Positions 27,232 through 35,467 of a stretch of 64,000 bases of DNA are shown here, in pieces; the first letter of the stretch is position 1, and every line of letters starts with the position of its first letter. Under the pieces are notes generated by a model. It had not been told where the DNA came from. It worked only from the letters and a program-made list of their open reading frames with translations, and did no database searches. Source of the stretch: Paenibacillus solanacearum (GTDB taxonomy: Bacteria > Bacillota > Bacilli > Paenibacillales > NBRC-103111); assembly GCF_910593845.1 (NCBI RefSeq), contig NZ_CAJVAS010000030.1:17950-81949 (forward strand), written 5' to 3'. A program made the position numbers and the translations under genes.

Positions 27232-28110
27232 ATGTCCACTCCTGCATCGCCCAAACGCCCGGAAAGCTATTACGTCGTCTCGAACCCGAAGCCCGGTACC
27301 GCCTCCGTGCGGCTGAGCGTGCTGTTCTCCGGCCACAGCCAAACAAAGCCCGGGCACAGGCCCGGGCCGAAAATCGTCGACTATTACTTGCTGCACCATA
27401 TCGTATCCGGAAAAGGCGTCTACACCTGCCACGGCCGCACGTACGAGCTCGGCGCCGGCGACAGCTTCCTGATCGAGCCCGGCAAGCTGATCAACTACAT
27501 GGCCGATCTGGAAGACCCGTGGCACTACCGCTGGATCGCCTTCGAGGGGGAGGAGGCCGCCACCATGCTGCGGGACGTCGGGCTGAGCTCCGAGCAGCCG
27601 ATCGTGCACACGGGGAAAAAACGCCATATCGCCGTGCTCTTTCACCAGGTACAGAGCGCCTTCCAATCGCGTGGTCCCGGCTCCAATCTGAGGGCCAACG
27701 GCTGCCTCCAGCTGCTGCTGGCCGAGTATGCCGATGCGCTGATGCCGCAGCAAAAAAGCGCGCCGGAGCAAACGTCCGGTGGCGATCAGGTCGTGCAGCA
27801 AGCGCTGAACTACTTATCCGCGCAATATGCCGAGCCGATCACCATCGAGCTGATGGCGGGGGCGCTCGGCTACAATCGCGCTTACTTATCCACGCTGTTC
27901 AAGCGGCACACCGGGCTGACGCCCGTCACCTTCCTGCTCCGGCTGCGGCTCGACAAAGCGCGCCATTTGCTGCGAGAACGGCCCGAGCTGACGGTCGAGC
28001 AGATCGCTTCCTCCGTCGGCTTCCAGGACCCGCTCTACTTCTCGAAGCAGTTCAAGCGCCACTACGCCATCGCGCCGACGGATTACCGCAGCTCGCTGTT
28101 CAAGCGATAA
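27232..28110 (+). CDS. AraC-family regulator, probably of the gal operon
   Basis: A 292-residue regulator with an N-terminal cupin sugar-binding-type region (about 40-125, YYLLHHIVSGKGVY and GDSFLIEPG) and two C-terminal helix-turn-helix motifs (about 185-290, NRAYLSTLFKRHTGLTP and VGFQDPLYFSKQFKRHY). It is divergently transcribed from galKET across 222 bases and is the only regulator next to it. Control of galactose genes in response to galactose or a galactoside is therefore likely but inferred. AAAGGAG lies nine bases before the ATG. Confidence 0.9.
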   Translation: MSTPASPKRPESYYVVSNPKPGTASVRLSVLFSGHSQTKPGHRPGPKIVDYYLLHHIVSGKGVYTCHGRTYELGAGDSFLIEPGKLINYMADLEDPWHYRWIAFEGEEAATMLRDVGLSSEQPIVHTGKKRHIAVLFHQVQSAFQSRGPGSNLRANGCLQLLLAEYADALMPQQKSAPEQTSGGDQVVQQALNYLSAQYAEPITIELMAGALGYNRAYLSTLFKRHTGLTPVTFLLRLRLDKARHLLRERPELTVEQIASSVGFQDPLYFSKQFKRHYAIAPTDYRSSLFKR

Positions 28111-28125
28111 GCGCCGGCGATAGGT

Positions 28126-30231
28126 TTACGCATCGGGCCTCGACAGCGGCAGCATAAACGCGAGGCACGCGCCCTGCCCGACGCGGCTCTGCGCCCAGAT
28201 GCGCCCGCCGTGGTAATCGATAATTTCCTTGGCGATCGCAAGTCCAAGACCGCTGCCGCCACCCGCGGTATTACGCGTCTTGTCCTTTTTGTAGAAGCGG
28301 TCGAAGATGTGGGGCAAATCTTCCGGCTCGATGCCCGAGCCGTTGTCCTTCACCTGCACGACCAGCGAGTTCCCGTCCAGGATGATGTCGAGCTGGATCA
28401 GCCCGCCCTGCGGCGTATGCTTGACCGCGTTGTAAATGATGTTCGTCAGCACCTGGTCGATCCGGTTCAAGTCGATGTAGACGACGCCCTGCCCGTCCGC
28501 CTTGGACTGAAGCTCGTACGTCTCCGATTCGAAGCGCAGCCCGGCGCCGACGACTTCCAGCTCGTACCGCTCCTGGAAATACCGGATGAACTCGCCCGTC
28601 GTGATCGGCTGGATGTCGAACTCGAGCTGGCGCGCCTCAAGCTTGGACAGCTGGAACAAGTCGCTGATCAGCCGGTTCAAGCCGGTAATGCGCGCATAGA
28701 TCAGCTTCAAATATTTTTGCTGCTGCTCGGGCTGCGACACGACGCCGTCAATCAGCGCTTCGACATATCCTTGAATGAGCGTCATCGGCGTGCCGAGGTC
28801 ATGCGAAATATTGCTCAGCAAATGCCGGCGCGACGTTTCCATCCGGGCCAAATTCTCGTTCATATGCTCGAGACTGCTGTTAAACCGCTCCAGCTCCGCC
28901 GTACGCTCCCGAATTTTTTGCTCGAGACCGATATTCATTTCGCGCATTTGGCGCGACAGCGTCTCGACCGCCATGAACGCTTTGGCCGATTTGGAGCTGA
29001 TCACAAACGACGTCATGAATACGCAGAACAGCAGGCCGAACGACGACACTTCCCCCAAGGAGAGCAGCTGGTTGTAATATAAAATGTCGACTCCGATCGT
29101 GACCGCATACATGCCTGCGCCCGTCACCGCAAACAAAGCCCCTTCCCGTCCATGCAGCAGCGCCTGAATGAGGCACGCCATCAAATAGACGCATACCAGC
29201 ACCGTCATCGCTTGATAAGCCGGTGGGCCGTACGTGAACCAGGGCGGCGGCAGCAGCAGCGAAGCCGCGAACAGCAGCGCAACCCATTGGATCATGCGGA
29301 TGACGCGGCGGCTTGTTTCCTGCGGATAGAGCGAATGAACGAACAGCGCAATGGCCGGCACGGCGAGATAAAAGCACAAGTACTCGATTCGCAGTGCGGA
29401 AAGCCACGCGAATCCGGGCATGAAGTAATACGCGATGCCCTCCCCGACGAAAGCGGCGCGAAGGCCGGTCAGCAAGCAGAACCCTCCGAAGTACAGAGAG
29501 CCCCTTTCTTTGCGCCGCAGAATGAAGTTGACGATGTAATGCAAGCCCATCGCAAACAGGCTGCCGACAATAATGGTGTCCAACGCCGCGCCCTTACGGA
29601 TGTGCCAGTCGATCTGATCGGCGGTTCCGATCAGCAGCGGGTTCCATATGCCGCCTAGCCGGTGATCGTAATTCGATACCTGAATGACGATGTCGACGGA
29701 TCGGCCGTTGTTATGGAAATTGACAGCCTTGGGCGTATACTTCGCCAGCGCGTTGTGCGGGGTTTCGCCGACCTTGCCGCTGGAGGTTACCTCTTCGCCG
29801 TTCACCCACAGCCGGTAAGCGGTGCGAATATACGGAACCTTGATCGACAGAATCGGCGTCGGGTCGTTCAGCTCGATCCGCAGACGGTACGTCCCGTAGC
29901 CGCTGCCGCCGATCTGATCGTTCCCGTCCAGCCCGTTCCACGACCCCGGCTGCACAATCTTCCCGGGGGACGGAGCGCCGCTTCCCGCCAGCTCCTGCGG
30001 CGTCAGCAGCAGCTGCCAGTAAAAGTCCCACTCCCCCTTCAGCGCAAGGATACCCTGCTGCTCGAAACGGTAGCCCCCGAGCGGCATAAACCCGCCCGCG
30101 GCGCGAAGGTTCGGGCTTTCTCCCGAATCCTGCCGATCGCCGCAGCCGGACAATGCGAGACTTAATAAAACTATGGCGAAAACTGTCGTCAAACCTTTAT
30201 AATAGAGATACAATTTGGAAATCGGTACCAC
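28126..30231 (-). CDS. 7TMR-DISM sensor histidine kinase with a lipobox-like N-terminus
   Basis: Membrane kinase of 701 residues. The N-terminal hydrophobic stretch ends in LALSGCGD, a good lipobox, so the extracellular end may be lipid-anchored. A jelly-roll sensing domain follows (about 60-200: LKGEWDFYW, GSWNG, GYGTYR, YRLWVNGEE), then seven membrane helices (about 215-405), a coiled coil, HisKA (SNISHDLGTP, His near 475) and an ATPase domain (GGGSGLGLAIA). The GTG start has only a close GGAAAG. It is head-to-head with an OmpR-type regulator, 114 bases apart, the probable partner. The sensing domain resembles that of the double kinase at the left edge. Confidence 0.92.
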   Translation of the reverse strand: MVPISKLYLYYKGLTTVFAIVLLSLALSGCGDRQDSGESPNLRAAGGFMPLGGYRFEQQGILALKGEWDFYWQLLLTPQELAGSGAPSPGKIVQPGSWNGLDGNDQIGGSGYGTYRLRIELNDPTPILSIKVPYIRTAYRLWVNGEEVTSSGKVGETPHNALAKYTPKAVNFHNNGRSVDIVIQVSNYDHRLGGIWNPLLIGTADQIDWHIRKGAALDTIIVGSLFAMGLHYIVNFILRRKERGSLYFGGFCLLTGLRAAFVGEGIAYYFMPGFAWLSALRIEYLCFYLAVPAIALFVHSLYPQETSRRVIRMIQWVALLFAASLLLPPPWFTYGPPAYQAMTVLVCVYLMACLIQALLHGREGALFAVTGAGMYAVTIGVDILYYNQLLSLGEVSSFGLLFCVFMTSFVISSKSAKAFMAVETLSRQMREMNIGLEQKIRERTAELERFNSSLEHMNENLARMETSRRHLLSNISHDLGTPMTLIQGYVEALIDGVVSQPEQQQKYLKLIYARITGLNRLISDLFQLSKLEARQLEFDIQPITTGEFIRYFQERYELEVVGAGLRFESETYELQSKADGQGVVYIDLNRIDQVLTNIIYNAVKHTPQGGLIQLDIILDGNSLVVQVKDNGSGIEPEDLPHIFDRFYKKDKTRNTAGGGSGLGLAIAKEIIDYHGGRIWAQSRVGQGACLAFMLPLSRPDA

Positions 30232-30345
30232 GTTCTTTCCATATTACGTCAAATGTTTCGTCGTATTAATCTTACCGCAAACCGCTTGCTTTGGATACGG
30301 AAAAAAACGGACTGCCTTGCTGCAAAGCCTGATGGAGGGTATGAG

Positions 30346-31038
30346 ATGCCTGGAGAAAAAATTTTGCTTGTCGACGATGAAGCAGAAATTGTTGAATTGA
30401 TCAGCTTATACTTGAAGAAAGAAGGGTACGAGGTGCTCTGCTCCAACAACGGGGCCGAAGCGCTGGAAATGGCCAAGGAGCACCGTCCCGACCTGGTGAT
30501 TCTGGACATTTCGCTGCCCGGTATGGACGGCATCGAGGTGTGCCGCCAGCTTCGCAAATCATTCAGCACGCCTATCCTGTTTCTGAGCTGCAAAAGCGAT
30601 GATATGGACATTATCCTCGGATTCAGCATCGGCGGAGACGATTATATTACGAAGCCGTTCAGTCCGGGACAGCTGGTCGCCCGCGTGAAGGCTCATTTGC
30701 GCCGCAGTCATTTGATGGAACAGCATAAGGAGGATTCGCAGCATCTGTATTTTCCCGGCCTCGAGGTCGATCTGATCAGCCGGACCGTGAAGGTGGACAG
30801 CGTCATCGCCCCGCTCTCGTCCAAAGAGTTCGATCTGCTGCTGCATTTGGCCAAATCGCCAGGCAAGGTGCTCCCGCTGGAGCAGCTGTACAAAATGACC
30901 TGGGGCGTGGACAGCAACGGAGATACGAGGACGCTGCTGGTACATATCAGCAATCTGCGCAAAAAAATCGAAACGAATCCGGCCGAACCGAGATACGTGC
31001 AAACCGTTCGAGGGGTCGGCTATAAATTCAACGGCTAG
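30346..31038 (+). CDS. OmpR/PhoB-family response regulator
   Basis: A 230-residue regulator with a receiver (LLVDDEAEI, acceptor Asp in LVILDISLPGMDG, Lys in YITKPFSPG) and a C-terminal winged helix of the trans_reg_C type (SSKEFDLLLHLAKSPGKVL ... VQTVRGVGYKFNG). The ATG at 30346 is chosen because GGAGGG precedes it by seven bases and the receiver starts directly after; the frame is open further upstream. It is divergent from the 7TMR-DISM kinase and converges on the pseudouridine synthase, with an 11-base overlap of the two genes' ends. Confidence 0.95.
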   Translation: MPGEKILLVDDEAEIVELISLYLKKEGYEVLCSNNGAEALEMAKEHRPDLVILDISLPGMDGIEVCRQLRKSFSTPILFLSCKSDDMDIILGFSIGGDDYITKPFSPGQLVARVKAHLRRSHLMEQHKEDSQHLYFPGLEVDLISRTVKVDSVIAPLSSKEFDLLLHLAKSPGKVLPLEQLYKMTWGVDSNGDTRTLLVHISNLRKKIETNPAEPRYVQTVRGVGYKFNG

Positions 31039-31750
31039 CTTCCGGACGGGAGTCCGGATCATGGCCCGTCAGCGCCAGCAGGCCGGCCATCTCTTCCCGG
31101 GTCAAGTCGCGCCACTTCCCCGTCGGCAGCCCGGCCAGCTTCACGTTCATGATGCGCACTCGCTTGAGCCGCCGCACTTCATACCCGAAGGCGGCGCACA
31201 TTCGGCGAATTTGCCGGTTCAGACCCTGCGTCAGAACAATGCGAAACACCCGCTCGTCCATTTGATGTACTTTGCACGGGTTCGTCATCGTACCGAGAAT
31301 TTTGACGCCGCCGGCCATTCCTTGCAGAAACACGGGCGTCACCGGCTTGTCCACCGTAACGATATATTCCTTCTCATGCCCGTTCTCCGCACGCAATATT
31401 TTGTTGACGATATCCCCGTCGTTCGTCAGAAAGATAAGCCCTTCGGAATCTTTGTCGAGGCGCCCGATCGGAAAGATGCGTTCCTTGTGCCCGACAAAGT
31501 CAACGATATTGCCCCGCACATGGCGCTCCGTCGTGCTGGTGATGCCCACCGGCTTGTTCAGCGCAATATACACGTGGCTCTTGTGCTCGCCCACGAGCCG
31601 CCCGTCCACCCGTACTTCGTCGCCTTCCTCCACTTGACTGCCGAGCTCGGCTCGTTTCCCGTTAATCGTAATGCGCCCGGCCTCAATCCATTTATCGACT
31701 TCTCTACGGGAGCACATGCCCGTTTCGCTTATATATTTGTTAATTCTCAT
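31028..31750 (-). CDS. rluF: RsuA/RluF-family rRNA pseudouridine synthase
   Basis: Converts a uridine of 23S rRNA to pseudouridine. The 240-residue chain has an N-terminal S4 RNA-binding domain (RINKYISETGMCSRREVDKW) and the catalytic domain with the Asp in GRLDKDSEGLIFLTNDG. The late motif QGLNRQIRRM is also present. The S4 sequence and GRLDKDSEG motif fit RluF (U2604) best, but RsuA or RluB specificity cannot be fully excluded. GGAG lies nine bases before the ATG. Its 3' end overlaps the response regulator's 3' end on the opposite strand. Confidence 0.9.
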   Translation of the reverse strand: MRINKYISETGMCSRREVDKWIEAGRITINGKRAELGSQVEEGDEVRVDGRLVGEHKSHVYIALNKPVGITSTTERHVRGNIVDFVGHKERIFPIGRLDKDSEGLIFLTNDGDIVNKILRAENGHEKEYIVTVDKPVTPVFLQGMAGGVKILGTMTNPCKVHQMDERVFRIVLTQGLNRQIRRMCAAFGYEVRRLKRVRIMNVKLAGLPTGKWRDLTREEMAGLLALTGHDPDSRPEASR

Positions 31751-31921
31751 TCGTTTCCACTCCGCACTTGAATTGAATTATTCCGCTTTCATTATAGCAT
31801 GCGCCGGATATGATTCAAAAAATAAAGCCCGCGCGTTTCAGGCTTGTCCTCAGCGGGTAATGAAATGGTACACCGGTGCCTTGGGCATTCGGTGCAATAA
31901 GGAGTCGAAGGAGTGTTACCG

Positions 31922-32380
31922 ATGAATCGAAGAAAAACGCTGCCGACGATCACTAAGCCGTTTGCTCATGTACACAGCACCTTAACCGCGCTGGGCTTCT
32001 CAGAAATGCCATGCAAGGAAGGAACGCTATATGAACTGACATTCCATGACGCCTCGACACTCCAGCAATATCCGTACCGCATTCCTACGCAAACGATGGA
32101 GAACGGCCAGACGGAAGTGCATTTGCCGGAAGCCGGATTTTGCGGCAAGCAGACCGTTCCGGAGTCGGCCGAAGCCGCAGCCGCCGAACTGCTGGTCGAA
32201 GTGCATCAATATCTTGAGAACAGGCAGGACAAGGAACCTTCGCCGCCTATCGACCAAGTGATGAACGGGAAGATGGCCAATAATGAAGCCGAAGTGAAAA
32301 GGCTCGGAAAGGTGATGGCCAGTATGCCCACGAACAGCGAGCTGCGCAAAAACGGCCTGGTCCCCGACCCGATCCAGTAA
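31922..32380 (+). CDS. Small protein of unknown function
   Basis: A 152-residue soluble protein without a signal peptide or membrane segment. The N-terminal half looks alpha/beta (FAHVHSTLTALGFSEM, YELTFHDASTLQQYPYRIP); the C-terminal half is charged and helical. The ATG follows AAGGAG by eight bases, and a terminator follows, so it is a complete monocistronic gene. I do not recognise the family. Confidence 0.75.
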   Translation: MNRRKTLPTITKPFAHVHSTLTALGFSEMPCKEGTLYELTFHDASTLQQYPYRIPTQTMENGQTEVHLPEAGFCGKQTVPESAEAAAAELLVEVHQYLENRQDKEPSPPIDQVMNGKMANNEAEVKRLGKVMASMPTNSELRKNGLVPDPIQ

Positions 32381-32402
32381 TATTGTCAAAATTGACGAGT
32401 CA

Positions 32403-32437
32403 AGCCCCGGCCGGTCGCAGCGGTTCGCGGGCTTTTT
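32403..32437 (+). terminator. Terminator after the 152-residue unknown gene
   Basis: AGCCC (32403-32407) pairs with GGGCT (32429-32433) across a GC-rich loop and is followed by five T. Confidence 0.65.
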
Positions 32438-32589
32438 GCTTTCCGGCTTCGGTTTTTGGCGTGTCAACCTGCACAAAATCGCCCGGCCCCGCGAATACGT
32501 TAACGAGAGACGAATTTCTTCGATAACGATACAGGCAACAGGCGTCATGCATTCGTTGATATAGAAGCGATTCGCCAGAGAGGGGTCGT

Positions 32590-35367
32590 ATGGAAATGAC
32601 AGGAGCGCGGTTTCTGGATTGGATACTGCGGCGACATCAAACAGGCGGCGGGAAGCCGTCCGGGGCGCACGGCGCGGAAACGGCGCGTGGCGGCTATGCC
32701 GGAGACGAGCGTGACGGCTCGCTGGAGCGCGGTACACGGTCTGCAAGCGGGACGCGGGAAGCAGACGCTCCATGGCGCAAACGCAGCGGGCTTGATGACG
32801 CAGGCGGGAGCTGGACGCGGATGGGCAGCGAGGATGGGCGGCCAGCGGGCGCAGCCCAGGCGAATGCCGCGAAGCAAGCGATGCAGGCCAGCCGGGCTGC
32901 CTGGGGCAAAGCCGGGGCCACGGCATACCCGGCGCACAGCGCAAGCGAGCGCAGCGGCGGGCGGCACGCGGGCACGGGCGCCCCGGAGCAGGCGCAGGCG
33001 GATTGCCGGGCAGACGCGGCGGCACGCGAGGCCACGGCGGGGACGGCATCGCGCGAGGCGCCGGAGGGACGCATCGCGGACACAGCGGCGGCATACGAGG
33101 CTGCCGTGGGCGGTGGCCTCGTAACGCCGATCGGTGGCACCGCGGAGAAGCCAATGCGCGAAGAAGCCGCGGTGGGCGCTCCACGTCAGGAGCAGGCACA
33201 GGCGGGTCGCCGTGCTGGCGCGACGGCGCGCGGGGCCGCGGCGGGCCGCGCAACGGGGACGGCGGCGCACGAAGCCGCCGTGGGCGGCGGCTCGGACGCG
33301 CGTATGCCTGCTTCCGGCGCAGATGACGCGCCGCGACCTGGCGGGCGTGGCAAACAAGCGCGCTCCTGGCGGCGCCCGCTGCTGGGCGTCGTCGTGCTGC
33401 TGATAATCGCCAGCGCCGCCGGTCTCGGCCTCGGCGCAAAGTGGGTTCAGGCGCTCGACATCAGCAAGCTGGAGCATCCGCTGCCGGAGTCATCGCTCGT
33501 TATGGACGCGAGCGGCAAGCCGGTGTCGCAGCTGTCCTCCTCGAAGATCACGCCGGTGCGGCTTGACCAAATACCGCTCGACCTGCGCAACGCGGTGATC
33601 GCCGTGGAAGACCGCCGCTTTTACGACCATGCCGGATTCGATCTATTATCGATCGGCCGGGCGATCGTACGCGACGTGAAGACGGGGTCGCTCAAGGAAG
33701 GCGGCAGTACGATCACGCAGCAGCTCGCCAAAAATTTGTTTCTGGATTCGGATAAGACGATGAGCCGCAAGTTCAAGGAGCTCGGCTATGCGATCAAAAT
33801 CAATTTCACATATTCCAAAGACGAAATATTGGAGCTGTATCTCAACAGCATCTACTTCGGCGAAGGACGATGGGGCGTCGAAGGCGCGGCACAGCAATAT
33901 TTCGGCAAGCCGGTAGAGAAGCTTACGCTTCCCGAAGCGGCGATGCTCGCGGGTCTTCCGAAAGCGCCGACGGCGTACTCGCCCTACCGTAATCACGATA
34001 AGGCGCTCGAGCGGCGCAATCTGGTGCTGTCGCTGATGAAGGAGCAAAGCTTTATAAGCGATGCCGCCTATGCGCAAGCGATCGCTACCCCGATAGAGCT
34101 GAAGACGAATAACGGCGAATCGCTCAAAGGAAAGCACCCTGGCTACGTCGATCACGTGATGGATGAAGCGGAAAAGCTGTACGGGTTCACAGAGCAGCAA
34201 ATCCTTACCATGGGCCTGCGCATCTATACGTCAATGGATGAAAAGGTGCAGCAGGCGGCGGAAGAGGTGTATGCGAATGACGCATTGTTCCCCGAGAGTC
34301 CGGCAGATCAGCTGCTCCAGAGCGGCATCGCGATCATCGACCACCGCGCCGGAGGCATCCGCGCCATCGTCGGAGGACGCGGCCAGCAAGTATACCGCGG
34401 CTTCAATCATGCGACCGAGCTGAAGCGGCAGCCAGGTTCGTCGTTCAAGCCGCTCGCCGTGTACGGCCCTGCCTTGGAGCGCGGCTATACGCCCGATTCG
34501 ATGCTATACGACGGCGACCTCGATATCGCCGGCTACCGGCCCAAAGACTGGGATGGCCGCACGCGCGGGCAAGTCTCGATGCGCGAGGCGCTCAAAAGCT
34601 CTTGGAACATACCGGCGGTCTGGCTGCTGAACGAAATCGGAATCGATACGGGGATCGATTTCGTTGGACGGGCGGGCATCGCGCTCCCGAAGACCGACCG
34701 CAGCCTGACGATCGCGCTCGGCGGATTGTCCGAGGGCGTCTCGCCTCTGCAGATGGCGCAAGCCTACGGGGCCATCGCAAACGAAGGCGTGCTGCATCAG
34801 GCGCGCGCCATTACGAAAATTACGACAAAGGACGGCCACACGCTGGTCGAAGCTGCACCGGCGGCGGCGCAACTGACAACGCCGACAGTCGCCTATACGC
34901 TGACGACGCTGCTGCAGGACGTCGTCGCTGCAGGCTCAGGCCGGGTGGCGGCGCTAAGCGACCGGCCCGTGGCGGGGAAGAGCGGCACGACGCAGCTGCC
35001 GGCGACGGCGGAGTTCGCCGAGATCGGCTCGGGCGGCTCGAAGGACGCCTGGTTCGTCGGCTTCACGCCGGAGCTGACCGCCGCCGTCTGGCTCGGCTAC
35101 GACAAGACCGACCGGAAGCATTACCTCACTACCTCGGGCGGTGCGGTCCCGGCCCAGCTGTTCAAGGAAGTCATGACCCGCTCGCTGAAGGATGTGCCGC
35201 CATCGGCGTTCCCGGTACCGGAAGAAGTGCGCCAAGCCATGGAACAAGCGCAGCGGCAAGCCGCCGAACAGCAGCGCAACAAGGTTGGCGGCGGCAACGG
35301 CAATCACAAGCCGAGCTTGAAGGACTTGTGGCCCTTCAACAAAGGGAAGAAGAAAAACGACGATTGA
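32590..35367 (+). CDS. Class A penicillin-binding protein (PBP1a-like) with a long low-complexity cytoplasmic tail
   Basis: Bifunctional peptidoglycan synthase of 925 residues. Residues 1-257 are an Ala/Gly/Arg-rich, repetitive tail with no domain. A single membrane anchor follows (about 258-280). The GT51 glycosyltransferase domain (about 295-470) has the catalytic Glu in AVEDRRFYDH and GGSTITQQLAKN. The transpeptidase domain has the SxxK motif in SSFKPLAV, a SSWN box and the KSGT triad in AGKSGTTQ. The C-terminal tail is Gln/Lys-rich. Two ATG codons (32590, 32596) lie behind GAGAGGGG. The tail is unusually long for the family and has 44- and 34-residue repeat units. Mono-cistronic, ending in a bidirectional terminator. 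Confidence 0.95.
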   Translation: MEMTGARFLDWILRRHQTGGGKPSGAHGAETARGGYAGDERDGSLERGTRSASGTREADAPWRKRSGLDDAGGSWTRMGSEDGRPAGAAQANAAKQAMQASRAAWGKAGATAYPAHSASERSGGRHAGTGAPEQAQADCRADAAAREATAGTASREAPEGRIADTAAAYEAAVGGGLVTPIGGTAEKPMREEAAVGAPRQEQAQAGRRAGATARGAAAGRATGTAAHEAAVGGGSDARMPASGADDAPRPGGRGKQARSWRRPLLGVVVLLIIASAAGLGLGAKWVQALDISKLEHPLPESSLVMDASGKPVSQLSSSKITPVRLDQIPLDLRNAVIAVEDRRFYDHAGFDLLSIGRAIVRDVKTGSLKEGGSTITQQLAKNLFLDSDKTMSRKFKELGYAIKINFTYSKDEILELYLNSIYFGEGRWGVEGAAQQYFGKPVEKLTLPEAAMLAGLPKAPTAYSPYRNHDKALERRNLVLSLMKEQSFISDAAYAQAIATPIELKTNNGESLKGKHPGYVDHVMDEAEKLYGFTEQQILTMGLRIYTSMDEKVQQAAEEVYANDALFPESPADQLLQSGIAIIDHRAGGIRAIVGGRGQQVYRGFNHATELKRQPGSSFKPLAVYGPALERGYTPDSMLYDGDLDIAGYRPKDWDGRTRGQVSMREALKSSWNIPAVWLLNEIGIDTGIDFVGRAGIALPKTDRSLTIALGGLSEGVSPLQMAQAYGAIANEGVLHQARAITKITTKDGHTLVEAAPAAAQLTTPTVAYTLTTLLQDVVAAGSGRVAALSDRPVAGKSGTTQLPATAEFAEIGSGGSKDAWFVGFTPELTAAVWLGYDKTDRKHYLTTSGGAVPAQLFKEVMTRSLKDVPPSAFPVPEEVRQAMEQAQRQAAEQQRNKVGGGNGNHKPSLKDLWPFNKGKKKNDD
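32986..33291 (+). repeat. Imperfect direct repeat inside the penicillin-binding protein tail
   Basis: Two units begin EQAQA and end AAVGGG: 32986-33117 (44 codons) and 33190-33291 (34 codons), with a period of 204 bases. They encode the Ala/Arg-rich cytoplasmic tail. The surrounding 750 bases are extremely GC-rich, so long frames are open on both strands. Confidence 0.65.
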
Positions 35368-35420
35368 TGCGCTGCAAGCCCATGTTCTGCGGCTTGACGT
35401 TTACGGCACGTAAAGACATA

Positions 35421-35463
35421 AAAAGGACGTTCCTCCGCTCCAAAGCGAGAGAACGTCCTTTTC
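35421..35463. terminator. Bidirectional terminator between the PBP and MFS genes
   Basis: The arms AAAAGGACGTTC and GAACGTCCTTTT pair perfectly around a short loop, with A/T runs at both ends. It sits between two convergent genes, 53 bases after the PBP stop and 5 bases before the MFS stop. Confidence 0.93.
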
Positions 35464-35467
35464 CATG

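Noticed and set aside
32027..33439. Minus-strand frame of about 470 codons antisense to the PBP gene
   Set aside because: It is open only because the PBP tail is extremely GC-rich. The plus-strand gene has clear domains, and the minus frame is Arg/Pro-rich with no family signal or binding site.
32545..33477. Second minus-strand frame over the PBP tail
   Set aside because: Overlaps the first in another frame; same GC artefact, no signals.
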